Shown here piece by piece: positions 25,397-34,745 of a stretch of 64,000 nt of DNA (position 1 is its first letter; the number at the start of each line of letters is the position of its first letter). Both the position numbers and the translations under genes were made by a program. This DNA comes from Geopseudomonas sagittaria (GTDB taxonomy: Bacteria; Pseudomonadota; Gammaproteobacteria; Pseudomonadales; Pseudomonadaceae). The stretch spans positions 1 through 64,000 of the forward strand of contig NZ_FOXM01000002.1 of the NCBI RefSeq assembly GCF_900115715.1. Direction: 5' to 3'. The notes beneath the pieces are model-generated. The model searched no databases and was not told the DNA's origin. It saw only the letters and a list, made by a program, of their open reading frames with translations.

Positions 25397-26124
25397 CGGC
25401 GAATCACCACGGCGCTGAGGTTGTCGCGTGCCGGCCCCTGCAGCGCCTGCTCGAACAGGCGCTGCACGGCCAGGGCGGCGCAGGGCAGGCCGAGGGCGGC
25501 GCCGAGGGCCGGCGGCGCCAGTTCCTGATACAACCCGTCGCTGCACAGCAGGAAGCTGTCGCCGGGCAGCACCTCGAACTCGAGGATATCCAGCACCAGC
25601 TGCTCGCCGGCGCCCACGGCGCGGGTCAGCGCGTGGGCAGCCGGATGCCCGGCCGCCTGCTCGGCCGTCAGCTGCTGCGCATCGATCAGCTCCTGGACCA
25701 GCGAATGGTCGCGCGACAGCTGGTACAGGCGGCCCGCGCGCCACAGGTAGCAGCGGCTGTCGCCGGCCCACACGCAGACGGCGCGCGTGCCGCTAGCCAG
25801 CAGGGCGACCACGGTGCTGCCGATCACCGGGTCGGGGTGCGCGGCGGTCACCGTGGGGGTCTGGCCGAGGCGCCGGTTGAGCGCGTGCAGGCACTGGCGC
25901 AGCTGCGCCAGGCGCTGCGCCAGGTCGCCGGCGTCGGGCAGCTCGGCGAGGCTGTCGATAACCAGGCGGCTGGCCAGGGCGCCGTTCTGGTGGCCGCCCA
26001 TGCCGTCGGCGACCACCCACAGGCCCTGTTGCGGGCGGTCGAGCACCGCATCCTCGTTGCGGGCGCGGACCTTGCCGGCCTCGGTGCGCGCGGCGCTGCG
26101 CCAGGCAGTGGCAACAGTGCTCAT
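25393..26124 (-). CDS. pppA: T6SS-associated PP2C-type protein phosphatase
   Basis: This 243-residue PPM/PP2C phosphatase shows the metal-binding motifs RNEDAVLD, VADGMGGHQNG and a late LCSDGLYQEL. It counteracts the kinase coded next to it (Stp1/Stk1 pair in HSI-II loci). Its ATG overlaps the tssM stop (ATGA); the start is chosen for that coupling and for the family start MSTVATAWRSAART. Confidence 0.92.
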   Translation of the reverse strand: MSTVATAWRSAARTEAGKVRARNEDAVLDRPQQGLWVVADGMGGHQNGALASRLVIDSLAELPDAGDLAQRLAQLRQCLHALNRRLGQTPTVTAAHPDPVIGSTVVALLASGTRAVCVWAGDSRCYLWRAGRLYQLSRDHSLVQELIDAQQLTAEQAAGHPAAHALTRAVGAGEQLVLDILEFEVLPGDSFLLCSDGLYQELAPPALGAALGLPCAALAVQRLFEQALQGPARDNLSAVVIRR

Positions 26125-29100
26125 CACAGCATCGCCGGCAGCTTGAAGTCGCGCAGCCGGGCGACGTCGAACGGGTTCGGTGCGCGCTGGCTGTGCAGCA
26201 GGTAGTTGGCGCGCCGTCCGCCGACGTTGGCCTTGACCAGCAGCACGTCGCGGCCGCTGTGGTAGCCGACTTCCATCAGGTCGAGCAGGCGGAACAGCGA
26301 CCACGGGCCGCTGTTCTTGCGGATGCCCAGCTTGCGCCCGCCCAGCTCCTCCACCACCAGGCTGGTCTGGCCGTTGTCGGCCTCGCTCGGCCAGTGGAAG
26401 GCGGCCGGCACGATCGGACCGTGGCGGTATTCCAGCTGCTGGTCGCCGAGGCGGAAGTCGGCGCGGCCGAGGCTGGAATCCAGCGAGTAGGGTTCAAGCT
26501 TGAACAGCACCTGCGGCTCGTTGGGGGTCTCGGCGAAGAAGCTGCGGCGGATGGTCTGCGCGTGGCTCATCTGGGCGAGGAACTCGCTGGACAGCGGCAG
26601 GCCGCGACCCTCGAGGCGGCGCAGCCGGTATTCGCCGGCGCTGCCGCTGACGAAGGGCTTGAGGTAGCGCTCGAAGAAGCTGTCCGCTACGCCCTGAGCC
26701 TTGAAGAACTCGCGAAAATCGGCCAGCGCCACGTCGCTCTCGCTGTCGGCGCTGAATGGGTAACGCTGGCGCAGGGAGTTCTGGTACACGGCGTAGAGTT
26801 CGCTCTGGTAGCGTTGGTTGAGATAGTCGTAGGCGTCGCTGAGCACCAGCATCCAGCTGTCCTCGGCGAGCAGGACCAGCCAGTTGCCGAGCGGCTGCGG
26901 CAGGCGTGCGGCGCTGCTGCGCAGGCGCTGGATGGCGTCGCGCTGGCCGCCCATGCGCGCCTTGGCCAGCTCGAAGGCAGCCTGGTCCGGCGCGCTGGCG
27001 TGGCTCAGCTCGGCGAGCTGTTGCTGCAGGGCATCCAGGGCCTGCAGTCCTGCCGTCAGCTCCGCACCGGCCCCGCCGTTGTCGTCGAGCAGCTGGTGCA
27101 GCGGCGCGAAGCGGCGCTCCACGGCCTTGCGCGCGGTATCCGGCAGGCTGTTCGCCAGCGCGGCCTCGGTCTTCTGCGCCGCGGCGGCGGCCAGCTGAGC
27201 GGCGTTGCCGAGCTTGCCGCCCTGGTCGCCGAGCGCCTCGCCTGCCGCGGCGGCCTGGTCGGCGGCACTGGCCAGGCCGGGGAAGCGGGTGTTGTCGCGC
27301 ACCTCGACCAGCAGGGCCAGCAGCGGCGAGTTGGCGGCGGTCAGGCCGGCCAGCTGCTCGGCGCCCTGCTGGGTGCTGCCGAGCGGTTCCAGCGCCAGCT
27401 GCGCCAGCGCCTCGGCCCAGTGGTTGGCGTAGTCGCGGAAGTACAGCTGTTCCATCTCCACCAGCAGGCGGCCGAGGTCGTTGACGCTGAGCTTCTCGCC
27501 CTCGCCAAGTACCCAGTTGTCGCGCAGGATCTCGCGCACCAGACCGCTGCCCTGGGCGACGAAGTACTGCTGGTAGCCGCGCTGGGTATAGAAGCCGGGG
27601 ATGGCTTGGTCGCTGCCGGAGAGCAGCGCACCCTGCGGGCCGAGCTTCTGGCTCAGGCGGTAGTCCGGCAGGCTGCGCGCCTGCTCGCGGAGCATGCGGT
27701 AGACCACGTTGGCCAGCGACTCGCGGCGCAGCACCTCGCGGGCCTGGGCGACCAGCTGGTCATTCACTGCGTAGGGCGCGAAGGCGCCGTCGAGCAGGCG
27801 GGCGAAGTGGCCGTTGAGACCGTCCTGCGCCGCCGTGTTGCCGGCATGGCGCTGCGACCAGTCGGTGGCCAGCCAGTCCTTGAGGAAGGCCGGGTCGCGG
27901 CGCTCCTCGAGGTTGAGCATCAGGTAGGCGCGCAGGCTGCCGAGCAGGCGCTCGCGATCATTCAGGTTGGCGCGGATCTGTGCCTCCAGCTGGCGGCCGA
28001 CGCGCGGCAGCAGCAGGCCTTCCAGCTCGCGGCGATAGGCCTGCTGGAGGATCGGCTGGGCGGCCTCGCCCTGGTACAGGCCGCCGCGCTGCGCCCAGCG
28101 GGCCTCGGCGGCGGGCGCGAACACCCGGGTGGCGGCATGGCTGCGCTCCAGCGCCGCGAGGGTGCGCAGGGCGTCGTCCTGGGCGGCGATGCCCTGGCGC
28201 TCGCGGCCCAGCTGCAGGGCGTTCTCGCGAAGCTGTTCGAGCTGGCCGTGGTTGGCCGAATAGCTGTTCGCCCAGAGCAGGCCGAACAGCGCCAGGCAGG
28301 CCAGGGCGCCGGCATACAGCGCGCGCTGGCCCCAGTCGATGCGCCGCACCTCGTGCTGGTCGAGGCTGGCCAGATTGGCCTCGGGGAAGATCACCCGGCT
28401 CAGCAGGTTGTGGATGAAACGGGCGCGCCCGCTGCGCAGGGTCGGCAGGGCGCTGTTGGCCAGGCCCAGGTTGCGACCGATGCCGGCGGTCAGCGGATCG
28501 AGCGGGCTGTCCAGCCGCGGCGCGCTGGTCAGGTAGAAACCGCGCAGCTGGCTGGCGCGCTGGTAGCGGTTGCCGGCGAAGGCCAGTTCGACGAACAGGC
28601 ACAGGCGCTCGCCGATCTGGCCGAGCTGGTGCGGGAAGTCGAGGATCCGCCCGCGGCGCTGGGTGTCGCGCTCCTGGTGCATGCGCTGGATGACCTGGCT
28701 GTTCAGGCGGCGCAGCAGCTCCTCGAATTCCTGGCGCACCACGGAGGCAGCGGTGCTGTCCTGCTCCTTGCGGAAGCTGGCGCCGAGCACCTGCTCGCTG
28801 TCCTCGCGCGACAGCTGGTCGAAGAACTCGTCGAAGCCGAGCAGCTGGTCGGCCTTGCTCAGCACCAGGTAGACCGGCACCTCGACGCCGAGGCGCTGGT
28901 GCAGCTCCTGCAGGCGCTGGCGGACCTGGCGGGCCAGGGCTTCGAGCTCCAGTTCGTTGCCGCCCTGCAGCCGCTCCAGCGGGATGTTGACCAGCACGCC
29001 ATTGAGCGGACGGGTGCGGCGCCTGCGCAGCAGGCCGAGCAGGCAGTCCCAGGCGCGGCCGTCGACCTGGGCGTCGGGCTGGGTCAGGTAGCGGCCGGCG

Positions 29101-29663
29101 GTGTCGATCAGCACCGCGTGCTCGGCGAAGTACCAGTCGGCATGCCGGGTGCCGGAGACGTCGCGGGTCAGGCGCTGGGCGTCGCCGCGGTTGAGCGGGA
29201 AGTCCAGGCCGGAGAAGTCCAGCAGGCTGGTCTTGCCGCTGCCCTGCGGGCCGAGCAGCAGGTACCAGGGCAGCTCGCTGCGCCAGCGGTCGCTGTGGCC
29301 GCGGTAGAGGCTGGAGTGCTTGAGGGTGCGCAGGGCGTCCTGGTAGCGCTGGCGCAGGATGCCCTGCTCCTCGCTGACCTGGTCCTCGCGGCGCAGGCGC
29401 TCCTGGGCGGCCTGGTCCTCCTCCTCGGCCTGGTGCCGGCGGTTGGCGCGCCAGCCGGCGAAGACCACGAACAGCCCCCACAGCAGGCACAGCGCGGCGA
29501 TGCTCAGCAGGCGACTGGTCGGCGGCGCCCAGAACTTGTGTTCGGCGACCGCCAGTAGCGGGCCGGCGAACCACACCAGCAGGGCCAGCACCAGCAGCAG
29601 GCACAGGCTCCACACCCAGGTCTGGCGGAAAAAGGCGCCGAGTTTGGCGAAGAAGTCTTTCAT
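26124..29663 (-). CDS. tssM: T6SS membrane complex protein TssM (IcmF)
   Basis: This 1179-residue protein forms the inner-membrane and periplasmic part of the T6SS membrane complex with TssL and TssJ. It has two N-terminal TM helices (about 17-38 and 52-70), a cytoplasmic GTPase-like domain with Walker A GPQGSGKT (138-145), a third TM near 445-465 (LYAGALACLALFGLLWANSY) and a long periplasmic region ending in the TssJ-binding beta domain. Length is normal for IcmF2. It is coupled to pppA by an ATGA overlap and begins 19 bases after tssL. Confidence 0.96.
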   Translation of the reverse strand: MKDFFAKLGAFFRQTWVWSLCLLLVLALLVWFAGPLLAVAEHKFWAPPTSRLLSIAALCLLWGLFVVFAGWRANRRHQAEEEDQAAQERLRREDQVSEEQGILRQRYQDALRTLKHSSLYRGHSDRWRSELPWYLLLGPQGSGKTSLLDFSGLDFPLNRGDAQRLTRDVSGTRHADWYFAEHAVLIDTAGRYLTQPDAQVDGRAWDCLLGLLRRRRTRPLNGVLVNIPLERLQGGNELELEALARQVRQRLQELHQRLGVEVPVYLVLSKADQLLGFDEFFDQLSREDSEQVLGASFRKEQDSTAASVVRQEFEELLRRLNSQVIQRMHQERDTQRRGRILDFPHQLGQIGERLCLFVELAFAGNRYQRASQLRGFYLTSAPRLDSPLDPLTAGIGRNLGLANSALPTLRSGRARFIHNLLSRVIFPEANLASLDQHEVRRIDWGQRALYAGALACLALFGLLWANSYSANHGQLEQLRENALQLGRERQGIAAQDDALRTLAALERSHAATRVFAPAAEARWAQRGGLYQGEAAQPILQQAYRRELEGLLLPRVGRQLEAQIRANLNDRERLLGSLRAYLMLNLEERRDPAFLKDWLATDWSQRHAGNTAAQDGLNGHFARLLDGAFAPYAVNDQLVAQAREVLRRESLANVVYRMLREQARSLPDYRLSQKLGPQGALLSGSDQAIPGFYTQRGYQQYFVAQGSGLVREILRDNWVLGEGEKLSVNDLGRLLVEMEQLYFRDYANHWAEALAQLALEPLGSTQQGAEQLAGLTAANSPLLALLVEVRDNTRFPGLASAADQAAAAGEALGDQGGKLGNAAQLAAAAAQKTEAALANSLPDTARKAVERRFAPLHQLLDDNGGAGAELTAGLQALDALQQQLAELSHASAPDQAAFELAKARMGGQRDAIQRLRSSAARLPQPLGNWLVLLAEDSWMLVLSDAYDYLNQRYQSELYAVYQNSLRQRYPFSADSESDVALADFREFFKAQGVADSFFERYLKPFVSGSAGEYRLRRLEGRGLPLSSEFLAQMSHAQTIRRSFFAETPNEPQVLFKLEPYSLDSSLGRADFRLGDQQLEYRHGPIVPAAFHWPSEADNGQTSLVVEELGGRKLGIRKNSGPWSLFRLLDLMEVGYHSGRDVLLVKANVGGRRANYLLHSQRAPNPFDVARLRDFKLPAML

Positions 29664-29681
29664 CGTGCATTCATCCCTGAA

Positions 29682-30548
29682 TTACGGCTGCCCGGCGGCG
29701 TTGCCGCCGAGCGATTGATACGGCTGCAGAACGGCGTCGCGCTGTTCGCCCAGCACCCAGGCGAAGCCGCCGTAGATCACCAGCAGGCTGGCCAGGGTGA
29801 ACAGCGCCACCAGCCACCAGGGCACGATGCGCACCCGGTGGCGGCGGGTGTCCCTGAGGCCCTGCCAGTGCGGCGACACCTCGCGCGGCACGTCGCCGCG
29901 CAGCTGGCGGATCTGCCGGTACAGGCTGTCGCGGATCGCCTCCAGCTCGAGCATGCCGCGCGGCTGCACGCGGTACTTGCCCTCGAAGCCCAGCGCCAGG
30001 CACAGGTACATCAGCTCGAGCATCGGCAGGTGCTTGACCGGGTTGCGCGACAGGCGCTCGAGCAGCTGGAAGAACTTCTCGCCGCCGAAGGTCTCGTTGT
30101 GGAAGCTCGACAGCAGGCTCATCCGCGACCACTCGCTCTCGTTACCCCACGGGGTGGTCACCACCGCTTCGTCGAGCACGGTGCACAGCACGTAGCGCGC
30201 CGCCATCACCTGGCTGCTCTCGGCGCCGTCGTGCAGGGCGCGGTGCTCGAACAGCTTGAGCTCGCCGCTCAGGTGCTGGTGCAGCGCGTGCAGATCCTCG
30301 CTGTCGAAGCTGTGCTTGAGGCGCACGGCCTCGGAGAGCAGCACGGCGGCGGCGGCGACCAGCGGGTTGAGGCCGAGGTTGAAGCTCTCCGCCGGGCGCA
30401 GGCGCGCGGCGTAGACCATGCGCTCCTCCAGCTGTTCGTAGTGCGGCGGGCTGGCGAAGTCGGTCAGCGGGCTGTGGGCCGCGGCTTCGCCGTGGCGGTT
30501 GAGGATGACCGTACGGTCGTCCTTGGCATAGTCCATTGCGCGGGTCAT
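29682..30548 (-). CDS. tssL: T6SS membrane complex protein TssL (DotU)
   Basis: This 288-residue protein has the cytoplasmic DotU domain (VYAARLRPAESFNLG to GKYRVQPRG) and one C-terminal TM (VPWWLVALFTLASLLVIYGGF, about 245-268) with a short periplasmic tail. No peptidoglycan-binding domain is fused to it. It joins TssM in the trans-envelope complex. It starts 5 bases after tssK. Confidence 0.95.
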   Translation of the reverse strand: MTRAMDYAKDDRTVILNRHGEAAAHSPLTDFASPPHYEQLEERMVYAARLRPAESFNLGLNPLVAAAAVLLSEAVRLKHSFDSEDLHALHQHLSGELKLFEHRALHDGAESSQVMAARYVLCTVLDEAVVTTPWGNESEWSRMSLLSSFHNETFGGEKFFQLLERLSRNPVKHLPMLELMYLCLALGFEGKYRVQPRGMLELEAIRDSLYRQIRQLRGDVPREVSPHWQGLRDTRRHRVRIVPWWLVALFTLASLLVIYGGFAWVLGEQRDAVLQPYQSLGGNAAGQP

Positions 30549-30553
30549 GTCGG

Positions 30554-31885
30554 TCAGTTCCTGATCGCCCAGAATTTCAGTTCAAGCTCGGCGAACTCGC
30601 CGGAGACGTGGAAGGCGAAGCCGCCGGAGCGCTCCAGCTGGGCCAGTTCCTCGGCGTTCAGCTCGAGGGCGAAGTAGGTCTTGCCGGCATGGAAGGGGAT
30701 CTGTCGCGGCGCCACCGGCAGCGGCTTCACCTTGATCCCCGGCAGGTGCAGGTTGACCAGCTGGCGGATGCGCTCCACCGCGCCGACCTTGAGGTGCGCC
30801 GGCAGGCGCGAGCGCAGCTCTTCCGAGTCGCACTGGGCGCTGGCGGCGAGCACGAAGGCGGCCGAGCCGAGCAGCTGGTGGTCGTGCAGCGGCGCCACCT
30901 GGATGCCGTACTGGCGCTGCTGCAGGGTCAGCTCGATGGCGTGCTGCTCGAGGACCATCGACAGCACCTGGCGGATCGCGTCCATCAGCTTGCGGAAGCT
31001 CATCCCCTGGTCGCTGTGCTGATAGCGGCTGTCCAGGCGCGGGCGCTTGCTCTCGCTGGAGAAGGTCGCCAGCTCGCCGAGCAGGCCGAGCAGCTCGCGG
31101 TAGATCTGCTCCGGGTGTACCTGTTCGAGGCCGAGGTAGTGGCGCAGTACCGGCTCGTGGCGGTTGATCAGCTGCAGCATCAGGAAGTCGCCGACCTCGG
31201 CGCCGCCGACCTTGCCGGTGGCGCGGATGCGCTCGGCGAGGATGTCGCCGCGGTGGCCGAGCATGCTGATCACTTCCTTGAGGCAGGACAGCAGGTAGCC
31301 GGAAGCCTGGAAGTCGATGAAGGTCGGGATGAACTCGGCGTCCAGGGCGATCACCCCGTCCGGGGTGGTGTCGAGGATGTCGCACAGCTTGAGGCGGACG
31401 TAGGCCTGGTCGCTGCGCTGCTCGCCGAGCAGCAGGCGGAAGTCCGGGCGGGCGGTGCTGACCTGGCTGCTGCTGCCGTCGCCGGCGTTGGAGTCGGCGA
31501 CCTCCTCTTCGCAGGCGGTGTAGCGCGCCAGCACGTCCTTCTGCTCCGCGCGGCGGCTCTCGATGTGGTTGCCGGTGACCAGCGGCAGCGCCAGGTACAC
31601 CGGGGTGTTGCCGGTGTTCGGCGGCACGTCGACGGCCAGCGGCTCGCGGCCGCGGTCGAGCTCGAACAGGCTGCCGTCGGGGAGGATGCCGCTGGCCTGG
31701 CTGACCACCAGCTTGCCCATGTTGAGGAACTGGCGGTCGATCTCCAGGCTGAAGAAGCCCCAGGCGTAGTGGCCCAGCTTCCGGGTGCGGGTCTTCAGCT
31801 GCTGCTCGTAGTACCGGTCGTTCTGCTGGAAGTGCTGCGGGCGCAGCAGCATGCCTTCCTGCCAGACCACCTTGTGCTGGCTCAT
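30554..31885 (-). CDS. tssK: T6SS baseplate-membrane linker TssK
   Basis: This 443-residue protein matches the TssK/ImpJ/VasE family, which connects the baseplate wedge to TssL/TssM and has a phage receptor-binding-protein-like fold. It starts MSQHKVVWQEGMLLRPQHFQQ, the characteristic family opening. It lies 3 bases after tssJ. The frame is intact. Confidence 0.95.
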   Translation of the reverse strand: MSQHKVVWQEGMLLRPQHFQQNDRYYEQQLKTRTRKLGHYAWGFFSLEIDRQFLNMGKLVVSQASGILPDGSLFELDRGREPLAVDVPPNTGNTPVYLALPLVTGNHIESRRAEQKDVLARYTACEEEVADSNAGDGSSSQVSTARPDFRLLLGEQRSDQAYVRLKLCDILDTTPDGVIALDAEFIPTFIDFQASGYLLSCLKEVISMLGHRGDILAERIRATGKVGGAEVGDFLMLQLINRHEPVLRHYLGLEQVHPEQIYRELLGLLGELATFSSESKRPRLDSRYQHSDQGMSFRKLMDAIRQVLSMVLEQHAIELTLQQRQYGIQVAPLHDHQLLGSAAFVLAASAQCDSEELRSRLPAHLKVGAVERIRQLVNLHLPGIKVKPLPVAPRQIPFHAGKTYFALELNAEELAQLERSGGFAFHVSGEFAELELKFWAIRN

Positions 31886-31888
31886 GGC

Positions 31889-32392
31889 TCAGTCCTCGTC
31901 CTGGTTTTTCGGCGCGTCAGCGGCGGCGCGATCATGAATGCCGCGCGCGTCGAGGCTCAGCTGGCTGCGGTTGCGCGCGGCGGTCTCGAGCGGGATGACG
32001 AAGCGCCATTGGGCTTCCGGCAGGTCGCGGTAGGCGGCGAGCACGCCGACGTAGCGGCTGTCCGCCTGCACCGACAGCTTCAGCGTGCGGGTTTCGCCGG
32101 GGCGCAGCTCGAGCTCCTCGAGGGTCACCAGGTCGGGCGACAGGGCCTCCTTGGGCCGCTGGTAGAGGCTGAAGAAGTCGGCGTTCTCGAACGCCACCGG
32201 ATGCTTGAGCTCGAACAGGCGCAGCACGATCGGCGACGGCCGGCCGTTGAGGTCGGGGTTGAGCTGGTCGCTGCCGGCCAGGCTGAGGTCCAGCTTGGTC
32301 AGGCTCGAGTAGGGCGACAGCGCCGAGCAGCCGCCCAGGCCGAGCAGCGTGGCCAGCACGGCGAGGGGAAACAGGCGAGGCATGCGGATCAT
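31889..32392 (-). CDS. tssJ: T6SS outer-membrane lipoprotein TssJ
   Basis: This 167-residue lipoprotein has a signal peptide with lipobox LGGC (Cys22) and a transthyretin-like beta-sandwich typical of TssJ/SciN (RPSPIVLRLFELKHPVAFENADFFSLYQ). It anchors TssM to the outer membrane. Its ATG overlaps the stop of the FHA gene (ATGA). Confidence 0.94.
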   Translation of the reverse strand: MIRMPRLFPLAVLATLLGLGGCSALSPYSSLTKLDLSLAGSDQLNPDLNGRPSPIVLRLFELKHPVAFENADFFSLYQRPKEALSPDLVTLEELELRPGETRTLKLSVQADSRYVGVLAAYRDLPEAQWRFVIPLETAARNRSQLSLDARGIHDRAAADAPKNQDED

Positions 32393-33582
32393 CCTTGCAG
32401 GTCGGTATCGAGGGTGGCGATCAGGCGCACCTGTTCTTCGTAGGTCTTGGCGAAGTCGCGGGCGAACAGGCGTTCGCTCCAGTCGTCGTCCTGCGCCAGC
32501 GTCTCGTGCAGACGACGGTAGGCGCGCCAGCGGCTGCCGGCGGTGGCCAGCAGCGGCTTGTGCTCGCGCTCGAAGCGCAGGGTCAGCTGCTCCGGGGCGA
32601 GCTGGGCGAGGATGCCCTTGACCGCGGCGCGGCTGGCGGCGAGCAGCGCCACCTGGTGCGCCTGCAGGTCGCGGAAGGCGCGGCCGAGCGCCTGTCCGGC
32701 CGGCAGCTGGCCGGGCTTGCCTGGGCGCAACAGGGCGGCGAGGGCGGCATCGGCATCGCTACTGTGCTTGAGCGGGTTGTTGCCGGCGCTCTGCACCGTG
32801 GTCAGCGCCAGACGCAGCTCGTTCTTCAGCTCGCTGCGGGTGCGCAGGCTCTGCTGCAGGCCGGCGACGCTCTGGCGCAGCAGTCGTGCGGCGTGCAGCG
32901 CCAGCGCCTCGCGGGCGTCGTCGTCGAGGCCGTCGAGGCTGACGCCGAGGTCTGCGCCGAAGCGCTGCCAGAAGTCCGGCGGCAGGCGCTCGGGCGCGGC
33001 GGCCGGTTTGGGCGGCGCCGCGGGCCTGGGCATCACCAGTTCCGGTACCGACAGGTTTTCCTCGTCGATCTGCGCGTAGTCGCGCTGCTGCGCCTGGGCG
33101 CGCGGCGGCTGGAGGATCGCGCTCAGCTCGTCGACCTCGGCATAACCGCGCTCCTGCTGCTCCAGCGCGGTCAGCGGATCGAGGTCGAGAAAGGCATCGT
33201 CGGGAATGATGCTGCCGGCCGGCAGCGGGCGGCCGATATCGGCGGCGAACAGCGCCGGATCGCGGACCAGCCGCGCGCGGATCTCGAAGTCGCCCAGGCA
33301 GTAGACGCTGTCGTGCTCGATGCGCTGCGGCTGCCCCCGGGTCAGGCTGGCGCCGCTGTCCTTGAGCTGGATGCCGTTGCTGCTGGTGTCGGTGAGGTAG
33401 AAGGCGCCGTCGCGGTAGCTCACCTCGGCATGGTGGCCGGAGAGGATGCGCTTGCGATCGGGGATCACCCAGTCGCAGTCCTCGGCGCGGCCGATGATGC
33501 CGCCGGCCTGCGTGAAGGTCTTGCTGGTCAGCAGGCCCGGGCCGAACTGCTGGGCAGCGACCATTTCGAAAACCAGTTCCAT
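32389..33582 (-). CDS. tagH: T6SS FHA-domain protein (Fha/TagH)
   Basis: This 397-residue protein has an N-terminal FHA domain (about 28-95, with GRAEDCDWVIPD, SGHHAEVSY and DTSSNGIQL) and a C-terminal TagH/ImpI region of mostly helical sequence (from about 200). FHA domains bind phosphothreonine peptides, which links it to the kinase/phosphatase pair at the end of the operon. It equals Fha2 in HSI-II order. It follows the small lipoprotein gene. Confidence 0.92.
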   Translation of the reverse strand: MELVFEMVAAQQFGPGLLTSKTFTQAGGIIGRAEDCDWVIPDRKRILSGHHAEVSYRDGAFYLTDTSSNGIQLKDSGASLTRGQPQRIEHDSVYCLGDFEIRARLVRDPALFAADIGRPLPAGSIIPDDAFLDLDPLTALEQQERGYAEVDELSAILQPPRAQAQQRDYAQIDEENLSVPELVMPRPAAPPKPAAAPERLPPDFWQRFGADLGVSLDGLDDDAREALALHAARLLRQSVAGLQQSLRTRSELKNELRLALTTVQSAGNNPLKHSSDADAALAALLRPGKPGQLPAGQALGRAFRDLQAHQVALLAASRAAVKGILAQLAPEQLTLRFEREHKPLLATAGSRWRAYRRLHETLAQDDDWSERLFARDFAKTYEEQVRLIATLDTDLQG

Positions 33583-33603
33583 GGTTGTTGTCCTCCCTGG
33601 CGG

Positions 33604-33738
33604 TCAGTTGCCGCGGTTTTCCACGTGCGGATCGCCCAGCGGGCGGTAGTCGTCGTCGCTGAACTTGTAGTTGCCGCTGCAGCCGGCCAGGCACAGAGCC
33701 AGGGCGAGCAGGGCGGCGGGGTAGAGGTGGTGGCGCAT
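33604..33738 (-). CDS. small lipoprotein in the T6SS operon
   Basis: The 44-residue frame starts MRHHLYPAALLALALCLAGC, a complete lipoprotein signal with lipobox LAGC (Cys20), and ends SDDDYRPLGDPHVENRGN. It sits just before the FHA gene, the place of the small orfX gene in P. aeruginosa HSI-II. A convincing signal, high-GC codon use and operon position support it although it is short. Function is unknown; it may support the envelope complex. Confidence 0.72.
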   Translation of the reverse strand: MRHHLYPAALLALALCLAGCSGNYKFSDDDYRPLGDPHVENRGN

Positions 33739-33782
33739 GGCGGGCTCCCTTCCGGTTGCGATGGGTAAATGTGCTGTTGGCA

Positions 33783-34745
33783 TCAGGCGTGCTCCTCGCC
33801 GGACCAGTACCAGAGCGTGTCACCCCAGCTGGAACCGATGAAGCAGGGCATGAGTTCGCCTTGCTGGAAGTGGCGGCGGGAGTTGGCCTGCGCCGGGGTG
33901 AACCAGTAGCCGGCGCGCGGGCAGGGCTGGCCGGCCTCGACGCGGCCGATCTGTGTCGAGCCGGCCGGTGGGGTGAGGTTGCGCGCATAGGCGACCAGAT
34001 CCCTGGGGTAGACCATGTGGTCGATCTGGCTGTCGTCGATGCCGTAGAGGAAGGCGATGGCGCCGGCTTCGAAGGCCCAGTAGCCACTGTAGCTGCCATT
34101 GTCGCCGTCGATGCTGAGGTGCGAGTCGTACCAGGGAGCCTTCTTGAAGGCGGGGTACCAGTCCTTGCAGTACTTATCCAGCAGCTTGCTGGCTTCCTTG
34201 GGCGTGGCGGCGCGGATGACCTTGAGCAGGCCGGCGAAAGGGCGCTTGAACAGCAGATCGTCGGTTCTGACCCGGCTGTCGTCGTAGAAGGAGAGCAGGG
34301 TTTCGTAGATGGCGTCCTGGCCCTTGTTGTCGCGGTCGAAGATGGCGGAGAGACGAGGAATCAGCTCACCGCGGCCGAGCAGGATGCATAGGCTGAGGGT
34401 TTGCAGAAACTGCTCGTAATCGTCGTTCTCGCCGAAGCCGGCGCAGACTTCATCGCTGCCGTAAGAGATGATGTCCAGTTCTCGTTCTTTCTCATAAACT
34501 GCAACCAAGGCATCTAGCCTAGGGGTTATTTGCTCTGGGTTTTGGCCCTCTGTATAAGCGGCGGATATTAGGAAATATGAATTTCTGCAAAGGCCTGTTG
34601 CAAGTATGGCTCTGTCGTAATCATTGATCAGAGGGTTGGAAATATCTTCCAAAATATCCTCGTTCCAGTCTTCAAATATGGAGGTCAGTCTTTGAAAATA
34701 TTTTTTTGTCGCAAAAGATTGACGGCATGATTTTTCAGTGCTCAT
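33783..34745 (-). CDS. PoNi-type immunity protein
   Basis: This 320-residue acidic protein looks like a DUF1910/DUF1911 protein (N-terminal helical part with NDYDRAILATGLCRNSYFLISAAY; C-terminal part with YCKDWYPAFKKAPWYDSH and GYWAFEAGAIA). This family provides immunity against PoNe DNases. Its ATG overlaps the stop of the toxin gene (ATGA), the expected toxin-immunity order. The first ~100 codons are visibly richer in A+T than the neighbouring tss genes, a sign of separate origin. It lacks a signal peptide and should act in the cytoplasm. Confidence 0.82.
   Translation of the reverse strand: MSTEKSCRQSFATKKYFQRLTSIFEDWNEDILEDISNPLINDYDRAILATGLCRNSYFLISAAYTEGQNPEQITPRLDALVAVYEKERELDIISYGSDEVCAGFGENDDYEQFLQTLSLCILLGRGELIPRLSAIFDRDNKGQDAIYETLLSFYDDSRVRTDDLLFKRPFAGLLKVIRAATPKEASKLLDKYCKDWYPAFKKAPWYDSHLSIDGDNGSYSGYWAFEAGAIAFLYGIDDSQIDHMVYPRDLVAYARNLTPPAGSTQIGRVEAGQPCPRAGYWFTPAQANSRRHFQQGELMPCFIGSSWGDTLWYWSGEEHA

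Noticed and set aside
26193-29558. A 1121-codon open frame opposite tssM
   Set aside because: It is a shadow frame caused by high third-position GC in tssM; its sequence is repetitive Val/Ala/Gln/Leu without domains.
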